Notes under the pieces: generated by a model
Told to the model about the DNA's origin: nothing
Database searches by the model: none
What the model saw: only the letters and a program-made list of their open reading frames with translations
Made by a program: the position numbers and the translations under genes
Source of the DNA: Alopecurus myosuroides
Taxonomy: Eukaryota; Streptophyta; Magnoliopsida; Poales; Poaceae
Length of the DNA: 64,000 bases
Reading direction: 5' to 3'
NCBI GenBank assembly: GCA_028641055.1
Contig: CM054060.1
Location: 55,392,292-55,456,291 of the forward strand
In this document: positions 1-10,482 of the stretch, piece after piece
How the letters are laid out: every line of letters starts with the position of its first letter
How positions within the stretch are numbered: the first letter of the stretch is position 1

Positions 1-1449
1 TCCGGTGCACGAATCTCGATCATCGGTGCATTAGCACCTGCAGGAGGGGCCTCCGTGGAAGCCACGCTGCTTCTCCGCTGCTGCTGGCTTCCGAGATCCG
101 CTTCATGATCTTCATGCGGCCCTGCAGCCGATCTTTCTTTCACAAGTCCATGCACGGTCTGCTTCAACTCACTAAGTTCCAATACAACCTTCGCCAAAAG
201 ATCTGCATCCCGGTCCGTCTTTCTCTTACGGCTTCTGTAATAGAACGGGTCATTGTCCTGGGAAAACCCTACTTTCCACGGAATTCTGCCTTTGCCTCGT
301 ACATGTCCTCCGTGTTCATCATTCCCCAGGGCTTTTGTCAGTGCGTCTTTCTCTCTGTTGAACTTGATCAAGCCATATTGAGCTTGGGTCATTGCGTCAA
401 TAAGCGCTTGGGTGGGAGCAAACGTTTTCTGCCGATGAACACACGCCCCTGTCTCCGGATCTAGCGATCCCCCATGCCCGTACCACCAGCTTTTGGCCCT
501 TTCGTCCCATCCCTCTGTACCTAGAGGGATTCCTCGCACCCTCAGTCCCTCCTTCATCTTCCTCCACTTAGGCGCCGAAAGGCGGTATCCTCCTGGCCCC
601 ATAACATGATGGTACTGTTTCTTATCCGCATTAGCCTTTTTTTTCGATATTTCCTTGAAATGCTCCGATTTCTTTTGCCTCACAAATTCTGGCCAATCAT
701 CTTTCAGTTTCTCATGTTGTCCTTTGAAATCCGAGTCTTGCCCTTGTTGACATAGTCACGGGTTAAATTTTTCTTGAAGTTCCGGAATGCTTCGGCCATC
801 TTCTGAAGAGCGAACTCTTTGACTAGCCTCCTCCTCTCACGTCCACCCGGAACCTCGTTACCGAATTCATCGACTTTGTTGTATTCCAGAGGTAGAATGA
901 AATGTTCCATAAGCTTTCTCAAGCAATCCTTTTTCGTTCTCTTGACGACAAAACTGAAACCAAGACGTGCCTTCTTTGGCTCCTTCCTTTCCTGGACGGT
1001 GATCGTGATGTTGTCTCTAACAACGACTCCGCATTGGTTGATAAACTTTGTGGTTTGCTGTAGGGGCTTGCCGGTTTGACCGACAAATTCGATGGTATAT
1101 GTTTCTCCTTGTTTCATCGCCTTGGATTTGCCACGCTTTGTCGTACTCGATCCGGCCGAGGGCTAAAATAAGAAAGAGAGTCGTGCGCGTTAATGCATAT
1201 GTATTCACATTTCAGTAAGTTTGTATCACGAGAGGCTCAATGTATAATATATACCTCGCCGGAGGTGGTTGCTACTTGCAATTCGAGATCGTCGTTTGTC
1301 GACGGTTGACCTCCGTCGACAATGTCTGTTCCTTCACCTTCTTGCTCATCTTCTGAGCCCGGCACATAAGGAATCTCGTTGTTTATGATGCCCATTATAT
1401 AACCTTCAGCCTCTAGATCCCTAAGCGGCAAGGCTCTATCGTCCGTCAT
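1..1449 (-). pseudogene. TNPA-like plant transposase (Transposase_24, Ptta/En/Spm), broken, runs off window
   Basis: Reading leftward, exon 1 is 1449-1255 (65 codons, acidic, from the ATG at 1449-1447). A GT donor follows at 1254 and a TTTTAG acceptor precedes exon 2 at 1162, which continues in frame with a basic stretch (KRGKSKAMKQGE). Farther on come the WPEFV, YHHVMGPGGY and RAKSWWYGHGGSLDPETG blocks, which I recognise as Transposase_24 motifs, then a hydrophilic coiled region that runs past position 1. Around position 740 the frame shifts by one base, so the gene is split. In En/Spm the TNPA-type protein binds subterminal repeats and acts with TNPD in excision. The promoter is probably the TATA motif at 2714-2721. 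Confidence 0.75.
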
Positions 1450-2713
1450 ATGTCACTCCTGAAGACATGCATGTAGTAAAAATTAATTAAGTATAAAGGA
1501 ATTAAAAAAATAAGATTAAGGGGACATAGAGGAGGAGCAGCGACGGTTGTACGGTGTTAGGGAGCCGCTCGGGGGCGGAGGGGGTTTAGGGGGTACGGTA
1601 TAGAGGAGGAGCAAATATTGCTACTTAATAATTTTTCAACATAATAGTACTAGTATTGACGGTGATTTTTTAGTAGAAATGAGACTTAGCAAATATTGTC
1701 GTAGAAGGCTGGATCACCCTCCGGGTCTCGGTCTACCGATAACGAACAACACAGAAAAGAAGGAAAACATTCAATACATGTTAACTTCGAGAACCTCATA
1801 GCTAGGTCGCATTTTCTTTCCTGGTCATTTTGGTATATTACACTTAATATTCTGAATTTATTGAATTAAAACTTATTTTCATTATTTTAATGAATTTAAT
1901 TCAAATTCAAATATGGTCTCATCTTGAACTTTGTCAAACATGATTGAAAATGATATAAACAGATAGCTTACATTTTTGTGACCATTTTGCATATTTTTCC
2001 AGAAATTTTTGGAATTATAAATTAAAAGTTATTTAATTTACAAGATTTGATTATTTTCTGTAATTCCATATACGGTGGGCCCCACGTGTCATGATGACGT
2101 CATTTAAAAAGAAACCCTGGCCAACACGTGGGCAGGTGACATCATGATGTCGTCACCCTAGCGTCACACGGTGGCCGACGGTGGCAGATTCGGTGGCCGG
2201 TGGCGATTCCGGCCACCCCAGGACACGTGGTTGGTGTCCTTGGAACCGTCTCGATGAACTCTACCTCTACGTGGCGGCGCCGCCCTCGGAAGGTCGATGA
2301 CGGCGAGCCGCCGTGAAGTAAACGCGGCAGGGCTCTCGGGTCTCCGGCGAACTTGTCGAATTCGGCCACGGGGGAGGGAACGGAGACGATGGGGAGGAGG
2401 CACAGACGAGGAGCGCCGACGAGGAGCGGCGGGAGGACGGTCACGGCGGGCGGATGTCGTGGCGGCGGCGGCGGGAGGACGGTCATGGAGGGCACGGACG
2501 AGGAGTGGCGACGGGAACGGACGAGGAGCAGCGGGAGGACGGGCAGGGGCGCGGGAGGACGGGCGCAGGGGCAGCGGGCACCTACCGGAGACGAGGGCGG
2601 CGCGTCCTCTGTGTCTCTGCGGGCGGAATCGGCGACGGAGGCGCGGAGAAGACGAGCAGGGCGGCTCGGAGAAGACGAGCGTTTGGTCCTTAGAAAAATT
2701 TCGGGGCAACGCG
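1450..2713 (-). other. Non-coding leader of the TNPA-like gene, with a GC-rich block
   Basis: No protein family is recognisable here. The interval 2160-2700 is very GC-rich, with arginine-, proline- and alanine-rich spurious reading frames on both strands. It lies just downstream (leftward) of a minus-strand TATA motif, so it is most simply 5' untranslated leader or promoter-proximal sequence. The part from 1500 to 2150 is AT-rich and looks like a long intron or spacer before the coding ATG at 1449. Confidence 0.4.
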
Positions 2714-2721
2714 AATATATA
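2714..2721 (-). promoter_or_regulatory. TATA box for the leftward TNPA-like transcript
   Basis: On the minus strand the sequence reads TATATATT, directly followed by the GC-rich leader. Four 39-bp palindromes lie immediately upstream. This is a positional inference; no transcript data are available. Confidence 0.4.
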
Positions 2722-2726
2722 GGGTC

Positions 2727-2948
2727 AGCCTTTACTCCTGGTTGGGGACACCAACCGCGACTAAAGGTCCCCTCCGGGTACCATCCGCGAGCCTTTAGTC
2801 GCGGTTGGTATCCTCAAACGGGACTAAAGGGGTACCTTTAGTCGCGGTTGGTGTCCCCAACCAGGACTAAAGGTGTTTTCGCAGCGTTTCCGTTCCCACG
2901 CGGAAAGAGCCTTTAGTCGCGGTTTGTGTCACGAACCGCGACTAAAGG
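2727..2948. repeat. Four 39-bp CTTTAGTC palindromes inside the CACTA element
   Basis: Near-perfect hairpins at about 2727-2767, 2792-2830, 2835-2873 and 2910-2948 each start CCTTTAGTCGCGGTT or a close variant and end in its complement ACTAAAGG. The same 39-bp design recurs next to the right terminus (19861-19899 and 19920-19958). They resemble the subterminal repeats that TNPA-type proteins bind in CACTA elements, but here they sit internally, just upstream of a TATA motif. A degenerate relative is at about 3281-3320. Confidence 0.75.
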
Positions 2949-2969
2949 TACTTTTTCAAATACTTTTCG

Positions 2970-3213
2970 TTTTAAAATCTTAAACATACAAATAATATAT
3001 CAGAAAATTCAGAAAAATAAAACCAATTCATTTTAAAATCTTAAAAATACAAATAATATATCAAAAAATTCAGAAAAATAAAACTAATTCATTTTAAAGT
3101 CTTAAAAATACAAATAATATATCAGAAAATTCAGAAAAACAAAACTACTTCATTTTAAAATCTTAAAATACAAATAATATATCAAAAAATTCACAAAAAT
3201 AAAACTACTTCAT
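2970..3213. repeat. AT-rich tandem array, four 61-bp units
   Basis: Four consecutive units start near 2970, 3031, 3092 and 3152. Each begins TTTTAAAATCTTAAA and contains AATAATATATCA and ATTCAGAAAAA. A few substitutions separate the units. It lies within the CACTA element between its two genes. Confidence 0.85.
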
Positions 3214-3392
3214 TTCTTGCCGCCTCCTGTCTTCCCGCCTCCTGTCTCCGGTTCGGGTTTCGTTGGGAAACGGATCGTCACTTTAGTCCCGGCCCGTTTT
3301 ACCAACCGGGGCGAAATGGTTAGGGTTTTGTTCCGACCAATCAGAAAGAATCACATGCATCTTGGATATATATATAGATAAAAAAGGCAGTA

Positions 3393-3615
3393 CATGATGG
3401 CGATGCCGATTGTTTTGTTCTACATCCCCCTTTAAGGTTTGATACATCATATATTTAGTTCATCGAGCCAATACAAAACATCCGGATTCGCCATCATACG
3501 TCCTTCCGTGCATTTGGTATGCATATATGAACCCAGTAGCCACGGTAGGGCTATATGATGGCGATACTGATTGTTTTGTTCTACACCCCCCATTTACGGT
3601 TTGATACATCATGCT
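3393..3615. repeat. Direct repeat of about 60 bp, two copies 162 bp apart
   Basis: Copies at 3393-3453 and 3555-3615 share ATGATGGCGAT, a TTGTTTTGTTCTACA block and TTTGATACATCAT, with several differences. They are in the non-coding 3' region of the TNPD gene. Confidence 0.6.
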
Positions 3616-3707
3616 AGGGTGGGCCCAAGGAAGCCTCAAAACACATCAGAGATAATATAATTCACATGATCCATTCAACAAAGTTTGGTACAATAAATTA
3701 TTTCACA

Positions 3708-5207
3708 TCAATTCTTCCCTTGTGTCCCTGCTTTCTTACGATTGTGTTGTATCCATGGAGCATCCTCATCATTTAACTTAATGCGTGGGTCAGTGTTCAC
3801 TTTGAAGGGCGGAATTTCACCAAACATATTATAATCTTCTGACATGTCTGTCTTGTCCTCCAATCCCATGATGTTTTTTTTCCCTGAAAGAACAATGTGG
3901 CGCTTTGGATCATCGCATGATGTACTGATCGTTTTCTTATCTTTCCGTTTCCTCAGTTTGCTACTCATGTCCTTCAAATAGAAAACCTTAGCGACATCTT
4001 TGGCTAGGACGAATGGTTCGTCAAGGTAACTAAGATTGTTGAAATCCACCATTGTCATTCCGTATTGCTCGTCCACCTTTACCCCACCTCCTGTTAGCTT
4101 GAACCATTTGCACCGGAACAAAGGGACCTTAAAGGAGTGTCCATAGTCAAGTTCCCATATCTCCTCTATGTAACCATAATATGTGACCTTTTGCCCATTC
4201 TCGGTTGCTGCATCAAAGCGGACACCACTATTTTCCTTGGTGCTCTTTTTATCTTGGGATATCGTGTAAAATGTATTCCCATTTATCTCATACCCTTGGA
4301 AAGTCGTTATAGTCGAAGATGGTGTCTTGGCCAACATGTACAGCTGATCTCCAACATCATTGTCATTCATTAAATGTTTTCGGAACCAACTGCCGAAAGT
4401 CTCCATGTGGGCCTTTCTAATCCAGGATTCAGGCTTCCCCGGGTTGTCCGAGCGTAAAATATTCTTGTGTTGCTCGAAGTACGGAGCCACCAAGCTCGAA
4501 TTTTGCAGAACTGTGTGGTGTGCTTCAGTCATAGAATGACCGTCCATACATATCGTTTATTTCCTTCCGATCGTGCCTTTTACACTTAGTCTCCCCTCGT
4601 GTCGCGATTGAGGAATACCAATCGACTTAAGGTAAGAAACATAGTCAATACAGAACTCAATTACCTCCTCATTTCCATAGCCCTTTACGATGCTTCCTTC
4701 TGGCCTAGCACAATTACGAAAATATTTCTTTAATACTCCCATGAACCTCTCAAAGGGGAACATATTGTGTAGAAATACAGGACCGAGAATGGAAATCTCT
4801 TCGACTAGGTGGAGCAGGAGGTGCATCATAATATTGAAGAAAGTTGGTGGGAACACCAACTCGAAACTGACAAGACATGGGACCACATCGTTCTGTAACC
4901 GCAGTAGATCTTCTGGACTGATTACCTTCTGACAGATTGCATTGAGGAATGCACATAGCTTCACAATGGCTACTCGAACATTTTCCGGTAGGAGCCCCCT
5001 CAAAGCAATCGGAAGCAATTGCGTCATAATCACGTGGCAGTCGTGAGACTTCAGGTTTTGGAACTTTTTGTCCGCCATGTTTATTATTCCCTTTATATTC
5101 GACGAGACCTTCATACTGCTCAGGCATTCAAAAAAAATGACCTTCTCTTCTTTGGTAAGAGCGTAGCTGGCACGACCTTGAAACCATTCCGGATGCCGGT
5201 CATCTGG
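3708..5207 (-). pseudogene. CACTA TNPD transposase, C-terminal part (DUF4218 + DUF4216)
   Basis: This is the downstream half of the TNPD gene, cut off from its upstream half by the Copia insertion. The segment 5202-4557 carries the DUF4218 signature: SHDCHVIMTQLLPIALRG, then a hydrophobic stretch and a PFERFMGVLKKYFRN motif. A stop interrupts at 4557. The 3708-4547 segment continues the protein with the DUF4216-type region (a VPLFRCKW block followed by a basic and then acidic tail). Reading continues across the Copia insertion from the 17722-19590 segment, which shows both belong to one ancestral gene. Intact TNPD is the catalytic CACTA transposase; this copy cannot encode it. Confidence 0.85.
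5203..5207. repeat. Target site duplication (left) of the Copia element
   Basis: TCTGG occurs immediately before the LTR at 5203-5207 and immediately after the other LTR at 17722-17726. Five bases is the usual Copia duplication length, and the TNPD reading continues across the site once the insertion is ignored. Confidence 0.9.
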
Positions 5208-6664
5208 TGAAGGATCGAGAGGTTAACTAGAGGGGGGGGTGAATAGGTTAACTACAAATTTTAACTTCTTTTTCAAGTTAACAAGGCAAAGCTCAAATAT
5301 AGATTATCTAGAGTATGCAACTAGATGGACAATCCTATATGTTGAGCAATTACGACTAGCACAAGGTGAACAATATGACTAAGCTAGTAGCAACAAGTAA
5401 AGATAAGTTGAGGGATAACCGAACACAATGACGCGGAGATTTATCCCGAAGTTCACTTCCCAATGGAAGCTAATCTCCGTTGGAGCGGTGCGGTGCCACC
5501 AAAGTGGAACACCGAGTAGGCCTCAAATGCCACACCGTATCTCCTTCGAGATCTTCCACCGATGTGGATAGACTCGAATCACTATGTTGCCGTTGAGGTT
5601 GACAACTAGAACCTTTACAAGGATGAGGCACACTCCACAAGATTGGAGGGTCCTCACCAAATCCCAAGAGCCGCCAAGACTCCGAGAAGCAAGATCCACG
5701 GGCACAAAAGCACCGGGGATATCAACAAGGCTCCGAGCTCCGATGAACTAAGAGCAACAAGATTCCTAGCTCCAATGAACTAAGAATGACAAGATTCCTA
5801 TGGGATGAGTGGGTGGATTTCTAATCGGCTCGGTGGAGTTGTAGATCGGGGGTGTCTCCTTCAAATCCCAAAGTATCACGAGCTTTGGTTGGGGATTTGT
5901 GGAGATCTTGTTCTTGAGCTTGAGCTTGGTCAATCAATGGTGGTGAGAGAGAGAGTGAGTGGGATTGACAAAGAGCAAAGGTAGGTGAAGACCCCGTATA
6001 TATAGTCTTGTCGAAATATGGCCGTTTTTAGGGGGGGAACACCTTTCCTGCGACCCACCCCGGCCTGGGGGCCGGCCTGGCCGGCCTGGGGGCAGCCAGG
6101 GCCGGGCCAGAGCCCACCCCGGCCTGGGGGCCGGCCTGGCCGGCCTGGGGGCAGCCAGGGCCGGGCCAGAGCCCACCCCGGCCTGGGGGCCGGCCTGGGG
6201 CCGGCGTGGGCGCAGGGGGAGGCCGGCGTGGCTGCTGCCGACCCGGCCTGGCCGGCGTGGAACAGGGGGGAGGCCGGCCCCCCACCCGGGCGCCCCGGCC
6301 TGGAGGCCGGCCTGGGGCCGGCGGGGGCGAGGGGTGAGGCCGGACCCCCACCCGAAAGCCCCAGCCTGGGGGCCGGCCTGGGGCCGGCGTGGGGCTGGCC
6401 AGGAGCAGCGCCAGCCCGGCCTGGAGCCCGGCCAGGCCGGCCTGGAGGCCGGCCACCCTGCATCTTTCTTCCTTTTCTCCTTTCTTTTCGCCGTTTCTTT
6501 TCAACTCTTCCTTGTATTTTCCCGTAGCATTTTCTCACTTATTGTTGAACTTTGTAAGACATTTGCGGGACTATGTTTTCTGAGTACACTTAGCAAAACA
6601 CATTAGTCCATCTATATGTTGTAATCAAACACTCAAAACAGGATTTAGAACCTATGTTCTTTCA
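5208..6664 (-). repeat. 3' LTR of the Sirevirus-like element (1457 bp)
   Basis: It matches the 16327-17721 LTR almost perfectly. Length differences are one extra 59-bp GC-rich unit, two extra G in a poly-G run near the outer edge, and one C. About three substitutions were found by eye. A minus-strand TATA motif lies at about 5997-6006, just past the GC-rich block. Confidence 0.95.
6061..6178. repeat. 59-bp GC-rich minisatellite in the LTR (two full units plus partial copies)
   Basis: The string CGGCCTGGGG starts at 6061, 6120 and 6179, giving exact 59-bp spacing. The corresponding part of the other LTR (17180-17240) has one unit fewer, so the array changed size after insertion or during reverse transcription. 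The whole 6050-6465 block is built of CCGGCCTGG-type palindromic motifs and lies just upstream of the LTR TATA box in the transcription direction. Confidence 0.85.
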
Positions 6665-6682
6665 ATCTCCCCCTTTTTGATG
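6665..6682 (-). other. Polypurine tract of the Sirevirus-like element
   Basis: Directly inside the 3' LTR the minus strand reads CATCAAAAAGGGGGAGAT. This is the expected position and composition for the plus-strand primer. Related CTCCCCC motifs (plus-strand reading) recur at 6758-6765, 7195-7204 and 10409-10420; multiple PPT-like copies have been described in Sireviruses. Confidence 0.85.
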
Positions 6683-7242
6683 TTTGATGACAACATACGG
6701 ATTTGCATAATAGATAATATTGCATGGCTATTTGTGAGATGAATAACATGTATTCGTACTCCCCCATATTTGTGTGCATATAACAATTGACATGTATATT
6801 TTATAATCATGATGATGATGAGACTATACCATATTTATGTGAAGTGCAAGAGATTAGTCCATCCATGATTTTTACCATTGAAGATACACATGTATGAATA
6901 ATAATGTTTACCATTGAAGATCTTACCATAGCACTCTTCTTTATGAATAATACCTTCACTCAATATGGCTTCAATATATGGAAAATAGTGAGTGGAGGAA
7001 ATAACTTGATAATCTTGCTAAGATCTTCAATAACCATTGTCACACACATAATATAGAGTACGATAGATAATTAAGAACATAGTCTTACAATAACACAACG
7101 GTGCACAAAGCACACAAATAGTTTCAACTAGAAAGCAAATCACAACGATAAGACGCAAATGAATGCATGTGATGCAATGCAATGCGTGAGTGGTTCTCCC
7201 CCTTGGCATCATACACCAAAAAGGGAGAAAAATGCAATGCAA

Positions 7243-9355
7243 TCACTCGTCGCCCATCTCCTCCTCATCTTCATCCTCATGAACGTCTTCTGGAGGAGCC
7301 TGACTCGAGCTAGCCCCAGCTGTGGTGTATGCCTCCGCAAAAGAGCCAAGAGAAGTCACATCATCTCCACACCAATATGTATGCGTAGACTTCCACAGCT
7401 CCTCGGAAATCTCGGCGGAGCTAGGAGGGCTAAGAGGAATCTGGAGTGCAGTCTGGATGGCGCGCTGACGGCGACTAGATGCTTTCCCTTTACGATAGGC
7501 CTCATAATCTCGATGTTGCTTATCAATGAAGAAGCAATTCATCTTCTGAAGAATCTTCTTAAGATTAAATGTCTCAGGTGCAGGAGAAGGTGAAGGAGAA
7601 CGGCGAGAAACTGACTCAGTGCGGGTGCGCTTCGGCCTTGGCTCATGAGCAGTCTCAATAGGAGTATCATACATAAGAATGTTCTTCTTCGGAGTTACTT
7701 GGGCATAATTGTTGAGGAGACCTTCGGGGACGCGGGATTCAATCAGACGCTGAATGTAAGAGCCATAGATGGGGACTCTCTTCTCCTTAACAACAGTTTG
7801 CATCTCCTGCCACATATAGTCCAATACATCTAGTTGCTTCTTTGACTGCATCTGAGGCTCAATGTGGAAGAGAAGATTGATCATCCACTTACGGACCTCG
7901 CCCTTCTCACCGAATTTTGCGGCGATGGTGTTGCGAAGAATGGCATGTATCATGTACCAATGCTCAGAGAAGAACTTGATCTTGGGAATATGCGTGGAAC
8001 TGGTACCTTCAGGATAGCAATGACGAATCCCATCCTTGGCCTTCATAAGCTTGCTGGGCGCCCCATGAATACGGAACCAATAAAAATGGTCAAAGTGATA
8101 GTCAGGGAGACCCAAGATAGCACCAAACTCGTCCATAGTAGCCTCACATTGGATGCCACCACTCATCCATATCAAGGTACGCGGGAGACGCGTTGGGCCA
8201 CCAGATGCGAAGTGAACTGTGGAGTAGAACTCCCTGAGCAAGTCTGGAGAGTATGGATGGGCAAGTGTGTCACCCATGAGAGGAGTGATGTTGTGAAAAT
8301 CCATGATGGTCATTACCTCAGGCCATTTGTTGCGAGCATACTCAATATCAAAGTAATGATGATCCACGTGACTGTGCTGTAGCTTGCCAAGAATGAATTC
8401 ATACATGACTTGATGCATCTTGCAATAAAACCGAGCATCAGAGCACGTGCGTTCACCAAACTCATACGGATTAAAGTTGAGCCGTGCTTCCTCAAAATCA
8501 GCTGCACTGAGAGCACCCCAGTTTTTGATCACGGGCTCCTTAGGATTGACAGGGAGAGTGGATCTCCGTGAGGGAGTAGAGCCAGCAACAGTTTGAGCAC
8601 TCTTCTTGCGAGGGACACGAGGACGGAGAGGGCGAGAGGTATCCTCATGGGGAGGAGAGTCACCTGAAATATATGATGCATAGAGATGGAATATGATAAT
8701 GAGTGCACATGGTCGTTTGGTTTATGTGAGAGAAGCAAAAAAAATATAATTAAAAAACATGAAGCTAGGGGACAATGTCATGGTAAATGAATTACGAGCC
8801 CCATAGTGAGTGATTGTTTGCATAGTATCATATCATGTGGATAGAATTGTTTGGTGTGTAACAAAATATGTGGCATTGAAGCATACGAGTGCCCATGAGT
8901 ATGTAAAAAAAATTTAGTGATATCATACATACTAGGTCACAAATATAGAACAACTAGATATGAATAATAGAAAAATATGAATATATTGGCCAACTATGAA
9001 AAAGGGGATGTGCAAAGGGAAGTATCATAGGGCTAGGGAAACATTAACATGGCATAAACATAAGAATATGCGGCACACATGTCATGAACAAAATATAATA
9101 GATCATAGTGGATGAACCCTAGCATTAATCGATTAGGAGGAGCATGGAACATCAATCATGGCATATCATACAATAGATGAAACACATGTGATGAACAAAA
9201 ACATGAGAGAACATAGTGGTATGAACCCTAATCGTGAATAGATGGAAGCAAAAAAATAGCACATACATACTAGTATAAGTACACACTTGGATGGCACTAT
9301 CATACATATAACTCATAGAATAGCCCATAGAAAAGTTACCCGAGTTCGAAGCCAT
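7243..9355 (-). CDS. Third gene of the Sirevirus-like element, apparently spliced
   Basis: The long frame 8532-7243 (429 codons from its internal ATG) is open farther upstream to a TTTCAG acceptor, giving exon 2 at 8663-7243. An ATG at 9355-9353 opens a 16-nt exon (9355-9340) that ends at a GGTAAC donor. Joining them across a 676-nt AT-rich intron (8664-9339) keeps the frame and gives a protein of about 478 residues. It begins with a Ser/Pro-rich basic region (PRVPRKK), has a central globular part with a GGPTRLPRTLIWMSGGI block, a second basic stretch (PRPKRTRTE) and a very acidic C-terminus. I see no signal peptide or membrane segment, so it does not look like an envelope protein despite its position. 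It resembles 'putative plant transposon' ORFs of grass elements; the family assignment is tentative. Confidence 0.65.
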
Positions 9356-9589
9356 TGGCAAGCAAAAACTACTCGGAAAGCAAGTGGCCCGATCTCCTCC
9401 AATAAGAGTTGAGTGAGAAATCCGTGTGGAGGAGAGGGAGGAGAAGGCCAAGGGCTTCCGGATCCGTGATTTTGGGCGGAGGGGATGGGCTAGGGAGGTG
9501 GGGGGGGGGTTTGGGGAGAGCAAGAACACCAAGGTGTTCTAATGGTGGGATGGAGGAGGAAGAAGGGGGGGCTGCGTGCGTGTTATGTG

Positions 9590-9795
9590 TGCGTGCGTGT
9601 GTGGGGGGGCGCCCACCCCGGCCTGGGGCCGGGCTGGTGGCCGGCCTGGCCGGGCTGGTGCGTGCAGGGGCGGGGCACCCCGGCCTGGGGCCGGGTCGGG
9701 TGGGGGCGGGGCCGGCCGCGAGGCCGGTATGGTGCCCGAAGGCGCCGGCCTGGCCCCCGGCCTGGGGCCGGCTCGGCAGTGAGAGCGAGGCCGGG
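9590..9795 (-). promoter_or_regulatory. GC-rich block upstream of the third gene, related to the LTR GC block
   Basis: This 200-bp island is rich in CCCCGGCCTGGGGCCGG motifs and shares strings such as GCCCACCCCGGCCTGGGG with the LTR array at 6050-6465. It stands in otherwise AT-rich sequence about 240 bp upstream (minus strand) of the ATG at 9355. In the LTR the equivalent block precedes the TATA box, so this one could be an internal promoter element. No TATA box is evident here. Confidence 0.45.
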
Positions 9796-10482
9796 TGGGG
9801 ATGTGGGCGCGTGTGTTGTGTTTGTTTGTTTGTTTTTTTTTATTATTATTATTATTAATTTTTTTTGTTTGTAGGCTAGTGTGTGTGTTGTTGTTGTCAC
9901 AACCCTATCGAATCACACCTCATCAATGAAGCTACCCAATTTATCAAATCTCAACATACAAACCAAACATGAACATTATTGCATTTCAAGAAATTTTCAT
10001 GAAATATAATCTAGCAACATTTCCTTGAGTGTGTTTGGTAGAGCATTTTTATTTGACCATGTGCACGAATGATATGAGGATGATGACATGCATATGATGT
10101 TTTTCATTTGTATCCAATGGGGAAAAATGAGAAGAGAGCAAAATGAGCAACATTGGATACTAATGACATATGAAATCAAAGAGTAAAGCAATTGAGTGAA
10201 CACTCGAACACAAACGTTGGATGGAAAAATGGGCGGTGGCCGTAGCCACCATGTATGAGTATGTTCGATATGACACCGCGAAGATATATCTTGGGTGCAT
10301 TGTCGAGACTCATCATTTAAGCACATGATGTCATTTAAAAATGATCATTTAGCCATGATTTGTTTATTTATGCATTATAAAGGTAGTGTTGGCTCATTGA
10401 TTGAGCTACACTCCCCCTATGTCTATGCGTGCATCTAAATCCAAATAGGAGTCTAGCAAGGGTGTGTGTGTAAGATCTTCAA

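Noticed and set aside
2727..2948. Regularly spaced palindromes resembling a CRISPR array
   Set aside because: The genome is eukaryotic, spacing is irregular, and the same hairpins mark CACTA ends.
5930..6538. Overlapping long Pro/Gly/Arg-rich reading frames on both strands in the GC-rich LTR block (also 17047-17595 and 9409-9900)
   Set aside because: They arise from CCGGCCTGG-type repeats that lack stop codons in several frames, carry no domain, and lie in LTR or promoter-like sequence.
7243..9355. Envelope glycoprotein identity for the third Sirevirus gene
   Set aside because: The position fits the env-like ORF, but no signal peptide, transmembrane segment or cysteine pattern is visible.
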